A DNA stretch of 6,050 nt, from NCBI GenBank assembly GCA_021163525.1, contig JAGGTX010000014.1, positions 1 through 6,050 on the forward strand, read 5' to 3'. Source of the stretch: Caldifarciminota bacterium (GTDB lineage Bacteria > Hydrothermota > UBA3072 > B12-G15). This document shows positions 1 to 6,050 of the stretch, piece after piece. The stretch's first letter is position 1. The number at the start of each line of letters is the position of its first letter. The notes under the pieces were generated by a model, which searched no databases, was not told the origin of the DNA, and worked only from the letters and a program-made list of their open reading frames with translations. The position numbers were made by a program, and so were the translations under genes.

Positions 1-793
1 GGAAGGAGAAGAAAGCAAGAATCAGTGAAAGTGCGCCAATGGCACCTGGAACAATCGCACCTGGATGGGTAATCTCAAATATCAACCCATAAAAACCAAT
101 TATAAGCAGGATATAGGCAATGTTCGGGTTTGCCAGCCTTGAAAGGAATATCTCTCTGAAAGTCATTGGGATGTCAACCACATCGGCATCCTTTGTTTTC
201 AAGATTTTCTTTTCTCCATCTATATCTACTTCCCATCCATCAATTTTATTCAAAAGTTCCTCAACATCCTCCGCAATCAGGTCAATCACTCCCAGGCGTA
301 AGGCCTCATCAGCAGTTATGGATACCGACTTCCTCACTGCATCTTCAGCCCATTTTACATTCCTTCCCCTTTTCTTTGCTATTGCCTTCAGGTATGCCGC
401 AGCATCATTCTCCATTTTTTCCTTCATGGTTTCGTCCACCTTTTCTCCACCAGGGCTCACTGCAACGGGGTGTGCTGCCCCGATGTTTGTGCCTGGGCAC
501 ATTGCTGCTATATGGGCAGCGAGGGTTATGAAAACCCCTGCTGATGCATCCCTTGCACCATCAGGATAAACATAAACCACAATGGGCACTTTTGAATTGA
601 GTTCAGCCTTCACAATATCCCTCATTGCCTGGTCAAATCCTCCTGGTGTATCAATGGTGATAATAAGTGCCCCAACATTCTCCCTGTTTGCCCTTTCTAT
701 TAAATTTACCAGATAACGGGAGGTTACAGGTCCAACAATACCGTTGAAGTGTCCAAGATATACGGTCGCAGAAAAGAGAAGTATTATACTCAT
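1..793 (-). CDS. nfeD: NfeD-type membrane-bound serine protease (ClpP class), C-terminus cut by window edge
   Basis: Reading leftwards from ATG at 793-791, the frame stays open for 264 codons to the window edge. A short hydrophobic N-terminus (MSIILLFSATVY) leads into a ClpP/crotonase-like protease domain (about residues 11-200) with the DTPGG oxyanion-region motif (48-52), the nucleophile Ser84 in DASAG, a PGTNIGAAHPV motif (100-110) and the likely general base Lys126 in EKMENDAAAY. This is the Ser-Lys dyad layout known from the archaeal 1510-N/NfeD family. Residues from about 226 are hydrophobic (YILLIIGFYGLIFEI, then a second segment), the start of the membrane domain; the rest of that domain and any C-terminal OB-fold (NfeD) domain lie outside. 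Family members cleave hydrophobic stretches of membrane proteins such as stomatin/slipin and are often encoded beside slipin, which could lie beyond the left edge. Oddities: the signal segment is short and lacks a basic N-region, and there is no well-placed Shine-Dalgarno. An in-frame TGA lies upstream, with no other in-frame ATG/GTG/TTG between it and 793. Family is secure; exact N-terminus less so. Confidence 0.93.
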   Translation of the reverse strand, partial: MSIILLFSATVYLGHFNGIVGPVTSRYLVNLIERANRENVGALIITIDTPGGFDQAMRDIVKAELNSKVPIVVYVYPDGARDASAGVFITLAAHIAAMCPGTNIGAAHPVAVSPGGEKVDETMKEKMENDAAAYLKAIAKKRGRNVKWAEDAVRKSVSITADEALRLGVIDLIAEDVEELLNKIDGWEVDIDGEKKILKTKDADVVDIPMTFREIFLSRLANPNIAYILLIIGFYGLIFEITHPGAIVPGAIGALSLILAFFSF

Positions 794-799
794 AGTAAA

Positions 800-827
800 A
801 CTATAATCACCAAAAGCCCAATGTCAA
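800..827 (-). promoter_or_regulatory. Sigma-70-type promoter for nfeD, predicting a leaderless mRNA
   Basis: On the minus strand TTGACA (plus-strand 822-827) is followed after 16 bases by TATAGT (800-805), matching the -35 consensus fully and the -10 consensus at five of six positions. The -10 box ends six bases before the A of the nfeD ATG at 793. Transcription normally begins about 7 bases after the -10 box, so it would start at or next to the ATG. This agrees with the lack of a well-placed ribosome binding site: the only candidate, GGTGA, is 13 bases from the ATG and overlaps the -10 region. Promoter call is by inspection only. Confidence 0.65.
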
Positions 828-862
828 TAATGGACAAGGCTATTTCTTCAATATATTAATAA

Positions 863-1029
863 CAAAATGGGACTCACAGGATTTTTGAGAAAATCAGCGT
901 TGCAGGAAGCACGCCTTACTATGTTTTCCAGAAAAGGCCTTCAATGGGAATAAGCTCTTTGCAGTCCCAGTGGGGAAAATATATAAATTTCTGGAACAAA
1001 AAGGCATCCTCTTCAGTCCTTTTTATTGA
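863..1029 (+). pseudogene. Possible frameshifted coding remnant in the intergenic region
   Basis: Two adjacent plus-strand frames carry protein-like text that would join across a short A-run. The first frame, open from 863, reads RIFEKISVAGSTPYYVFQK up to about 934. The next, read from about 934 to a TGA at 1027-1029, gives AFNGNKLFAVPVGKIYKF followed by LEQKGILFSPFY. One extra A in the AAAA run at 932-935 would fuse them into a single C-terminal-looking segment of about 55 residues. Two TAA codons in tandem (857-862) close the first frame upstream, and no start codon or ribosome binding site is evident. I do not recognise a family. It may be a decayed gene end, or chance open reading in a short intergenic stretch; apart from this and the two promoters I see nothing else in 794-1079. 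Confidence 0.2.
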
Positions 1030-1053
1030 CAAGTCTGCTTTATTGGTTAAATT
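1026..1053 (+). promoter_or_regulatory. Probable promoter of the barrel-truB-ribF-rpsO-pnp operon
   Basis: TTGACA at 1026-1031 is a full -35 match. After 16 bases comes TAAATT (1048-1053), a four-of-six -10 match. The predicted start near 1060 leaves a 5' leader of about 20 bases that contains the strong Shine-Dalgarno at 1066-1073. The 16-base spacing equals that of the divergent nfeD promoter. No other promoter of comparable quality was seen between here and truB, and no terminator was seen within the operon. Confidence 0.5.
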
Positions 1054-1065
1054 AAAAAAAACAAG

Positions 1066-1073
1066 AAGGAGGT
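1066..1073 (+). promoter_or_regulatory. Strong Shine-Dalgarno fixing the start of the barrel gene
   Basis: AAGGAGGT lies 6 bases before ATG 1080. This full match to the anti-SD core settles the start of the barrel protein and argues against an overlapping frame that begins at 944. Confidence 0.85.
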
Positions 1074-1079
1074 CTTTTC

Positions 1080-2057
1080 ATGAGAAAAGGAACAGTAATT
1101 TTGTTTGTGGCAATTATACTTTTGGGAAGTTCCATTGACCCGGGCGGTGTTTTCCTTATGATCTTCCCCGGTTCAAGGGCAACTGCACTTGGCGGTGCAT
1201 TTGCAGGTGTTGAAGGGGATGTGTTTGGAACTTACTACAACACAGCATCACTGGGATTTGCCAATGAAAAACTGATTGGACTACAGCATGCAAACTGGCT
1301 CACAGGCCTATGGCCTGATATGTACTATGAGTATATTGCATATGTGCACCCCTTGAAAGAAGACCTTGTTATAACAGGTGCATTCACATACATCACAACA
1401 GGAGAGACCGAAGCAACCGTGGGTGGAGAGGTGGTTGCAAGATTCAGAAATTATGATTTTGCAATAAAGGTTGCTGTTGCCAACAGGTTGAATGATAGAA
1501 TGGCAGTATCCCTTGGAATTAAATACATATACAGTTTCCTCGCACCCGAATGGCTTGTGAGGGAAGTGCTTGGTGCAAGGGGTGGGGGCCAGGGAAAGGC
1601 ATGGGCAGTGGATGGTGGATTCTTCTATAAAATTTTGCCAAATCTAAATCTCGGTGTTGCCATTCAAAATATAGGAACACCTCTTCAGTATCTTGATGCA
1701 GGAGAAAAGGATGACCTTCCGAGGACATTGAGATTAGGTTTGAGTTCAGTGCCGTTTAAAAATGATATTCACAGGGTAATGGTGAATGCCGATATAACAA
1801 AGATACTTGTTGGAGTAACCTCAAATCTGAGGGATGAGTTTGAAGATACATGGAAGTCCTTTGGAATTGAATACAGTATATTTAATATATTCAGTGTCAG
1901 GGCAGGTTATTTCATTGATAAACTTGGCCACAGGGTTGGCCTGACCTGGGGCATTGGTGTTCACTACAAAACATTCCGTTTTGATGTAAGTTCTGACCAG
2001 AAGATATATGAATTTGAAACATCCAACTATAGACTCTCAGCCCAATACGCCTTCTAA
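1080..2057 (+). CDS. PorV/PorQ-family outer-membrane beta-barrel protein
   Basis: A 325-residue protein with a classic signal peptide: MRK, then a hydrophobic core to about residue 16, with cleavage probably near 17-20. The mature N-terminus carries the family signature GSRATALGGAFAGVEGD (31-47) followed by YYNTASLGF (52-60). Later come NLGVAIQNIG (190-199) and LPRTLRLGL (213-221), both typical of PorV/PorQ (UPF0164-like) proteins with a FadL-like barrel. The chain is rich in alternating polar/hydrophobic strands and ends in YRLSAQYAF, with the terminal Phe expected of a BAM-recognised beta-signal. It should therefore sit in the outer membrane. In Bacteroidetes PorV works with type IX secretion, but many relatives in other phyla have no assigned role, and nothing here links this copy to secretion. 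The ATG has a strong Shine-Dalgarno 6 bases upstream. It is the first gene of the operon, and its last 50 bases overlap truB. Family call is solid; the specific function is unknown. Confidence 0.85.
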   Translation: MRKGTVILFVAIILLGSSIDPGGVFLMIFPGSRATALGGAFAGVEGDVFGTYYNTASLGFANEKLIGLQHANWLTGLWPDMYYEYIAYVHPLKEDLVITGAFTYITTGETEATVGGEVVARFRNYDFAIKVAVANRLNDRMAVSLGIKYIYSFLAPEWLVREVLGARGGGQGKAWAVDGGFFYKILPNLNLGVAIQNIGTPLQYLDAGEKDDLPRTLRLGLSSVPFKNDIHRVMVNADITKILVGVTSNLRDEFEDTWKSFGIEYSIFNIFSVRAGYFIDKLGHRVGLTWGIGVHYKTFRFDVSSDQKIYEFETSNYRLSAQYAF

Positions 2058-2916
2058 AATAAAAAACGGTGTCCTCCTCCTGAATAAACCAGAAGGTATG
2101 GGTTCCACCCAGGCCCTGAATATTGTTAAAAGGCTATTAAGATTGAAAAAGGCAGGCCACGGCGGAACACTTGACCCTTTTGCAGAGGGATTGCTCTTAA
2201 TCCTGATTGGAAAGGCCACAAGGTTCATGGAGTATTATGGGGAGGAGAAGGAGTATGTGAGTGTTGTAAGGCTTGGGGTGAGGACCGATACTGATGACCC
2301 TGATGGTGAGGTGATTGAAGAAAGGGAAGTGAGATATATTGATATAGAGAAGATAAAAGATGTTCTGAAGAGTTTTGAGGGAGAGTTTATGCAGAAGGTT
2401 CCCCTTTACAGTGCAGTGAAGATTGATGGGAAAAGGCTTTACAAGCTTGCAAGAAAAGGGGCCAGGGTTGAACTGCCTGAAAGAAAGGTTGAAATAAAGG
2501 AAATAGAACTCCTTGATTATTCCCTTCCATTCCTCACAATAAGAACCGTTGTGAAAAGGGGTGTTTATCTACGCTCCCTTGCAAGGGATATTGGTGATGA
2601 ACTTGGGTGTGGTGCATACCTCTATAAATTGAAGAGGATTTCAGTGTCACCTTTCACAATTGAGGATGCCTATACAATTGATGAGATAAAAAGGGGAAAT
2701 TATAAGATTATTCCCCTTAAGGACGCACTCCCACATTTCCCATCAGTTACCCTCAGCGGGGACGATGTGTGGAAAATAAGGCATGGGATGAAGGTGAGGG
2801 GATTTTATCCAGAAGGGATATACTATGTGAAGGATTCCCTTGGCAACCCTGTTGCAGTTGCAAGGGGAATAACATTTGGTCTCAAGCCAGAAAAGGTGAT
2901 AAATGAAGGTGTATAA
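2008..2916 (+). CDS. truB: tRNA pseudouridine(55) synthase TruB
   Basis: TruB isomerises U55 in the T-loop of tRNAs to pseudouridine in the cytoplasm. The frame encodes up to 302 residues. Family motifs appear in order: GVLLLNKPEGMGSTQ (21-35), GHGGTLDPFAEGLL (50-63) with catalytic Asp56, KEYVSVVRLGVRTDTDDPDG with the active-site Tyr83, YSAVKIDGKRLYKLAR from Tyr134, and YLRSLARDIG (187-196) with conserved Arg189. The C-terminal part, about 245-302, looks like the small PUA-like TruB_C domain. Start choice is uncertain. ATG 2008 has only a weak AGAAG before it and overlaps the barrel gene by 50 bases, giving about 20 residues ahead of the conserved core. TTG 2014 is the only other standard start before the core, since ATG 2098 lies inside the first motif. 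ATA 2059, just past the barrel stop codon, would give a more typical N-terminus but is a very rare start. The 3' end overlaps ribF by 14 bases, so translational coupling is likely. Confidence 0.95.
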   Translation: MNLKHPTIDSQPNTPSKIKNGVLLLNKPEGMGSTQALNIVKRLLRLKKAGHGGTLDPFAEGLLLILIGKATRFMEYYGEEKEYVSVVRLGVRTDTDDPDGEVIEEREVRYIDIEKIKDVLKSFEGEFMQKVPLYSAVKIDGKRLYKLARKGARVELPERKVEIKEIELLDYSLPFLTIRTVVKRGVYLRSLARDIGDELGCGAYLYKLKRISVSPFTIEDAYTIDEIKRGNYKIIPLKDALPHFPSVTLSGDDVWKIRHGMKVRGFYPEGIYYVKDSLGNPVAVARGITFGLKPEKVINEGV

Positions 2917-3820
2917 CTGGGATGAATTGCCAGAGGTATGGGGTGTGATTGCACTGGGCAGTTTTGACGGGGTTCATCTTGGTCACCAGAAGCTTCTCAG
3001 CTTTGCAAAGGCAAGGGGTAGTCTCACAGTGGTAACCTTTACACCCCATCCAAGGCTCTTTCTTGGACTGGAAAGGGATAATTTTCTTCTAACCCTTGAT
3101 GAAGAAAAGGAGGAATTACTTTTAAGATATGGGGCACAGAGGGTGATATTCATAGATTTTAATAAGGAATTTTCAAGTTTTACCCCATCAGAATTTGTTA
3201 AAGAGGTGATAACAAATAGACTGAAACCCCAGAAAATTGTTGTTGGTTTTGATTACCACTTTGGTAAGGATAGTTCAGGCCATGCAAGTGATTTAAAGAC
3301 GCTCTGTAAAAATTATGGGATAGATGTTCATATATTCCCTGAGGTGATAAGAAACAGAAAGCCTGTGAAGAGCACCCTGATAAGAAATTTTCTTAAGGAA
3401 GGCAAGGTTGAAAAGGCGATGGAGTATCTTGGGAGGCCATACAGATTTTGCGGTGATGTTGTGAAGGGAAAAGGTATAGGTTCAAAAATAGGATTTCCAA
3501 CGGTTAATTTAAGGGTGAATCCACTGAAGGTTTTACCTGGGAATGGTGTGTACGGTGTTCAGGTGATGGTAAGGGGTGGCATTTATCCAGGAATGTTATA
3601 TATTGGAGAGAGACCCACCATTGGTGAAAAGGGTTCATCCATTGAGGTCCACATCATTGGATTTGATGGTATGGTTTATGGACAGAAACTGTGTGTGGAT
3701 GTTTATAATAGGATAAGGGAAGAGGTAAAATTTGAAAGTATGGATGAACTTAAAAAAAGGCTGATTGTGGATAGGAAGACGGTATTAAAAAAGCTGAAGG
3801 AGGTTAAGGATGGTGCTTGA
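2903..3820 (+). CDS. ribF: Bifunctional riboflavin kinase / FMN adenylyltransferase
   Basis: RibF phosphorylates riboflavin to FMN and adenylates FMN to FAD. At 305 residues it has the usual two-domain length. The N-terminal nucleotidyltransferase domain shows [10 protein letters not shown] (19-28, the HxGH-type nucleotide site), TFTPHPR (45-51), VGFDYHFGK (114-122) and STLIR (157-161, matching the family's S-T-x-I-R motif). The C-terminal riboflavin kinase domain starts near 175 and shows [14 protein letters not shown] (189-202) for ATP/Mg binding and the conserved catalytic Glu248 in [10 protein letters not shown]. Both active sites therefore appear intact. The ATG overlaps the end of truB by 14 bases and is preceded by AAGGTGA only 3 bases away, a close but workable ribosome site. 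Its own end overlaps rpsO by 11 bases. Sitting between truB and rpsO is its standard place in many bacteria. Confidence 0.96.
   Translation: MKVYNWDELPEVWGVIALGSFDGVHLGHQKLLSFAKARGSLTVVTFTPHPRLFLGLERDNFLLTLDEEKEELLLRYGAQRVIFIDFNKEFSSFTPSEFVKEVITNRLKPQKIVVGFDYHFGKDSSGHASDLKTLCKNYGIDVHIFPEVIRNRKPVKSTLIRNFLKEGKVEKAMEYLGRPYRFCGDVVKGKGIGSKIGFPTVNLRVNPLKVLPGNGVYGVQVMVRGGIYPGMLYIGERPTIGEKGSSIEVHIIGFDGMVYGQKLCVDVYNRIREEVKFESMDELKKRLIVDRKTVLKKLKEVKDGA
3797..3804 (+). promoter_or_regulatory. Strong Shine-Dalgarno for rpsO inside the ribF coding end
   Basis: AAGGAGGT stands 5 bases before ATG 3810 and lies within the last codons of ribF. It allows high independent initiation on rpsO, as expected for a ribosomal protein that must be made in much larger amounts than RibF from the same message. 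Confidence 0.85.
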
Positions 3821-4079
3821 TAAGGAAAAGAAGGCAGAGATTATTGAAAAATTCAAAAGGGGTGAGAAGGACACAGGTTCACCTGAGGTTCAGATTGCAC
3901 TCCTCACAGAGAGAATTAATTATCTTACCGAGCACATGAAGAAACACAAGAAGGACCATCATTCAAAACTTGGCCTTTTGAAACTTGTATCAAGAAGAAG
4001 GAGGCTTCTGGCCTATTTGAGAAGGAAGGATTTTGAGAGATACAGGAAACTTATAAAGGAACTTGGATTAAGGAAGTGA
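3810..4079 (+). CDS. rpsO: 30S ribosomal protein S15
   Basis: An 89-residue protein, exactly the usual bacterial S15 length. S15 binds the three-way junction of helices 20-22 in the central domain of 16S rRNA early in 30S assembly and contributes to an intersubunit bridge. The family signatures are [16 protein letters not shown] (21-36) and [19 protein letters not shown] (42-60), including the rRNA-contacting His42, Asp49, His50 and Ser52, followed by the basic stretch [12 protein letters not shown]. All arginines use AGA or AGG. The start is fixed by a strong Shine-Dalgarno in the ribF end and overlaps ribF by 11 bases. Because there is no separate leader, any S15 autoregulatory RNA fold would have to lie within the ribF coding end; I could not identify one by eye. 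Confidence 0.98.
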   Translation: MVLDKEKKAEIIEKFKRGEKDTGSPEVQIALLTERINYLTEHMKKHKKDHHSKLGLLKLVSRRRRLLAYLRRKDFERYRKLIKELGLRK

Positions 4080-4087
4080 GGTAATCC

Positions 4088-6050
4088 ATGTATCATTCGG
4101 TTGAGGTGGAGATAGGTAGAAGAAAAATATTCATAGAAACGGGAAAGGTTGCCAGACAGGCCAACGGCTCTGTAACCGTGAGGATGGGGGATACGGTTGT
4201 TCTTGTGACCGCCTGTGCTGAAAAAGAACCGAGGGAGGGAGTTGACTTCTTTCCTTTGATAGTTAACTATGTTGAGAGAACCTATGCCGCAGGTAAAATA
4301 CCAGGTGGATTCTTCAAGAGGGAGGGGAAGCCATCAGAAAAAGAGGTTCTCATCTCCCGGCTCATAGATAGACCTCTCAGGCCCCTGTTCCCTGAAGGGT
4401 ATTTCAATGACACACAGGTGATTGCAATGGTTCTTTCCCATGATCAGGAGAATGACAGCGATATACCTGCAATTATTGGTGCATCTGCTGCCCTTGGTAT
4501 ATCAGACATACCTTTCAATGGCCCTGTTGGTGCGGTGAAGATTGGTTATGTGAATGATGAGTTTATTGTGAATCCCACAATAAGTGAACTTGCAAGGAGC
4601 AGGATGGAACTGGTGGTTGCAGGGACAAGGAGTGCAATCACAATGATGGAGGGAAAACTTCAGGAGGTGGATGAGGATATTGTTTATACAGCCATAGAAA
4701 TTGCCCACAGGGAGATACAGAGGGTCATTGATGTTCAGGAGCAACTGATAGAGGCTGTGGGAAAGGCAAAGATACCCGTTGAGGTTCCAATCATTCCTGA
4801 ATCTTTGAAGAACAGGGTTATAGAGGACATAAAGGATGATATTGAAAGGTCACTTGCAATACCGGGAAAACTTGAAAGAAAAGAGTTTTACGAATCTATA
4901 GTGAAGAAGGAAGAGGAACAGTTTGAGGAGGAGAAAAGACCTTTGGTAAGAAAGATAATTGACGACTACAGGAACGAGAGAATGAGGGAGATGATTCTGA
5001 AGGAAGGGAAGAGGGTTGATGGTAGGGGCCTCAAGGACCTGAGACCAATAGTCTGTGAGGTTGGTGTTCTTCCAAGGGTTCACGGTTCTGCTCTCTTCAG
5101 AAGGGGAGAAACTGTGAGCCTCTGCACGGTTACCCTTGGAACCAAAGAGGACGAACAGAGGATTGATGAACTTGTTGGTGAAGGATACAAGAGATTCATG
5201 GTTCATTATAATTTTCCTCCATTCAGCGTAGGTGAGGTTTCTCCTTTAAGGTCCCCTGGGAGAAGAGAGATTGGCCATGGTGCACTTGCTGAGAAATCCC
5301 TTTCCTTTGTGATACCGCCAGAAGAAGAGTTCCCCTACACAATAAGGGTTGTCTCTGACATCCTTGAATCCAATGGCTCCTCTTCCATGGCAACGGTCTG
5401 CGGTGGTTCCCTTGCACTTATGGACTCTGGTATTCCCACAAAGTGCCATGTTGCTGGCATATCTATTGGTCTGATAAAGGAAGGTGAAGAATACAAACTC
5501 CTCACGGACATACAGGGTGAGGAGGACCATCATGGTGATATGGACTTCAAGGTGGCAGGAACAAGGAAAGGAATAACAGGTATTCAACTTGATACCAAGA
5601 TACAGGACCTTGAGGCAAAGATTCTCCATGAGGCATTGTACCAGGCAAAAGAGGCCAGGGAGAAAATTCTTGAGATAATGGAGAAAACACTCCCTGAACC
5701 AAGGAGCAGTGTTTCCACATATGCCCCCAAGATCGTTGTAATGAAGATACCAAAGGATAAGATTGGGGAGGTGATTGGCCCCGGTGGTAAGACCATCCGT
5801 GGAATTATAGATGAGTCGGGTGCAAAACTTGAAATTTCCGATGATGGTGAGGTCACAATCTCTGCCCAGGACCTTGATGCAGTTGAAAAGGCTATGAAGA
5901 TGGTTAAGGAGATAACAGAGGAGATTGAGATAGGGAGTGTGCATAAGGGTGTTGTATCAAGGATTATGCCATTTGGTGCATTTGTGAAGATAGGTATGGG
6001 TAAAGAGGGGCTTGTTCACATATCCCAGCTTGCTCCGTACAAGGTGAACA
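4088..6050 (+). CDS. pnp: Polynucleotide phosphorylase (PNPase), C-terminus cut by window edge
   Basis: PNPase is a trimeric 3'-5' exoribonuclease that phosphorolyses RNA to nucleoside diphosphates and can add tails in reverse. The frame is open for 654 codons to the right edge; the usual length is about 700, so only the end of the S1 domain and tail are missing. Domains: first RNase PH-like domain (about 1-215) with GGFFKREGKPSEKEVLISRL (matching the FFRR-loop region), the all-helical linker (about 230-305), and the second, catalytic RNase PH-like domain from RVDGRG (309-314). That domain carries the metal-binding Asp480 and Asp486 and the phosphate-side Lys488 in EEDHHGDMDFKVAG. The KH domain follows with IGEVIGPGGK (559-568), then an S1 domain from about 616 (GSVHKGVVSRIMPFGAFVKI). 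ATG 4088 follows GAGGT by 5 bases. It starts 8 bases after the rpsO stop, the conserved rpsO-pnp arrangement, but without room for a leader hairpin. Confidence 0.97.
   Translation, partial: MYHSVEVEIGRRKIFIETGKVARQANGSVTVRMGDTVVLVTACAEKEPREGVDFFPLIVNYVERTYAAGKIPGGFFKREGKPSEKEVLISRLIDRPLRPLFPEGYFNDTQVIAMVLSHDQENDSDIPAIIGASAALGISDIPFNGPVGAVKIGYVNDEFIVNPTISELARSRMELVVAGTRSAITMMEGKLQEVDEDIVYTAIEIAHREIQRVIDVQEQLIEAVGKAKIPVEVPIIPESLKNRVIEDIKDDIERSLAIPGKLERKEFYESIVKKEEEQFEEEKRPLVRKIIDDYRNERMREMILKEGKRVDGRGLKDLRPIVCEVGVLPRVHGSALFRRGETVSLCTVTLGTKEDEQRIDELVGEGYKRFMVHYNFPPFSVGEVSPLRSPGRREIGHGALAEKSLSFVIPPEEEFPYTIRVVSDILESNGSSSMATVCGGSLALMDSGIPTKCHVAGISIGLIKEGEEYKLLTDIQGEEDHHGDMDFKVAGTRKGITGIQLDTKIQDLEAKILHEALYQAKEAREKILEIMEKTLPEPRSSVSTYAPKIVVMKIPKDKIGEVIGPGGKTIRGIIDESGAKLEISDDGEVTISAQDLDAVEKAMKMVKEITEEIEIGSVHKGVVSRIMPFGAFVKIGMGKEGLVHISQLAPYKVN

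Noticed and set aside
120..569. 149-codon open frame on the plus strand (and a second at 166-531) with hydrophobic stretches
   Set aside because: It lies opposite the protease domain of nfeD, whose catalytic motifs are intact on the other strand; no Shine-Dalgarno or family features.
802..807. Perfect TATAAT on the plus strand
   Set aside because: No acceptable -35 box lies 15-19 bases upstream on that strand, and it overlaps the better-supported leftward -10 box of nfeD.
965..976. Small inverted repeat (TCCC…GGGA) and an 8-base palindrome AAGGCCTT at 934-941
   Set aside because: Stems of four base pairs are expected by chance, there is no trailing T-run, and position does not suggest a terminator or operator.
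894..1007. 37-codon minus-strand frame (MPFCSRNL…) in the intergenic region
   Set aside because: The purine-rich GAAGAGG is only a base or so from the ATG, the composition is not protein-like, and it is short enough to be chance.
944..1138. 64-codon plus-strand frame starting MGISSLQ
   Set aside because: It runs into the barrel gene in the wrong frame, lacks a ribosome site, and the strong Shine-Dalgarno at 1066-1073 clearly serves ATG 1080. Its upstream part is considered only as a possible remnant.
5246..5944. 232-codon antisense frame, with other antisense frames at 4502-4744, 4850-5206 and 5223-5417
   Set aside because: All are shadows of pnp, whose sense frame is complete and carries every expected motif; antisense peptides show no family features.
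1..6050. Mobile elements, CRISPR arrays, tRNA/rRNA genes, toxin-antitoxin or defence systems
   Set aside because: No repeats, integrase or transposase motifs, direct-repeat arrays or structural RNA signatures were seen; nearly the whole window is accounted for by housekeeping genes.

Overview
This window looks like an ordinary chromosomal segment from a Gram-negative-type (diderm) bacterium, probably a thermophile. The outer-membrane barrel gene at 1080-2057 implies an outer membrane. Arginine is encoded almost entirely by AGA/AGG, a bias common in thermophiles. The protein flavour (PorV/PorQ-like barrel, NfeD-type ClpP-class protease) recalls candidate lineages such as WOR-3/Hydrothermae, but this placement is a guess from memory, not a search result.

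Layout: positions 1-793 carry, on the minus strand, the N-terminal two thirds or so of an NfeD-type membrane serine protease, cut by the left edge of the window. Positions 794-1079 are a divergent intergenic region. It holds a near-consensus promoter facing left into nfeD, a good promoter plus Shine-Dalgarno facing right, and between them a stretch that may be the remains of a broken coding sequence. From 1080 to the right edge everything is on the plus strand and tightly packed: a PorV/PorQ-like outer-membrane barrel protein (1080-2057), truB (2008-2916), ribF (2903-3820), rpsO (3810-4079) and pnp (4088 to beyond 6050, truncated by the window). Neighbours overlap by 50, 14 and 11 bases, and rpsO and pnp are 8 bases apart, so this reads as one operon driven mainly from the promoter near 1026-1053.

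The truB-ribF-rpsO-pnp order is the classic bacterial translation/RNA-decay cluster: tRNA pseudouridylation, FMN/FAD synthesis, ribosomal protein S15 and polynucleotide phosphorylase. In many bacteria it follows nusA-infB-rbfA. Here a barrel gene sits directly in front instead, overlapping truB by 50 bases. All conserved catalytic motifs that I could check in TruB, RibF, PNPase and the NfeD protease are present.

I do not see a new defence, mobile or RNA system here. The points worth a second look are modest: a probably leaderless nfeD transcript, a possible frameshifted gene remnant in the intergenic region, the barrel-truB overlap, and the lack of room for the E. coli-style rpsO-pnp regulatory spacer.
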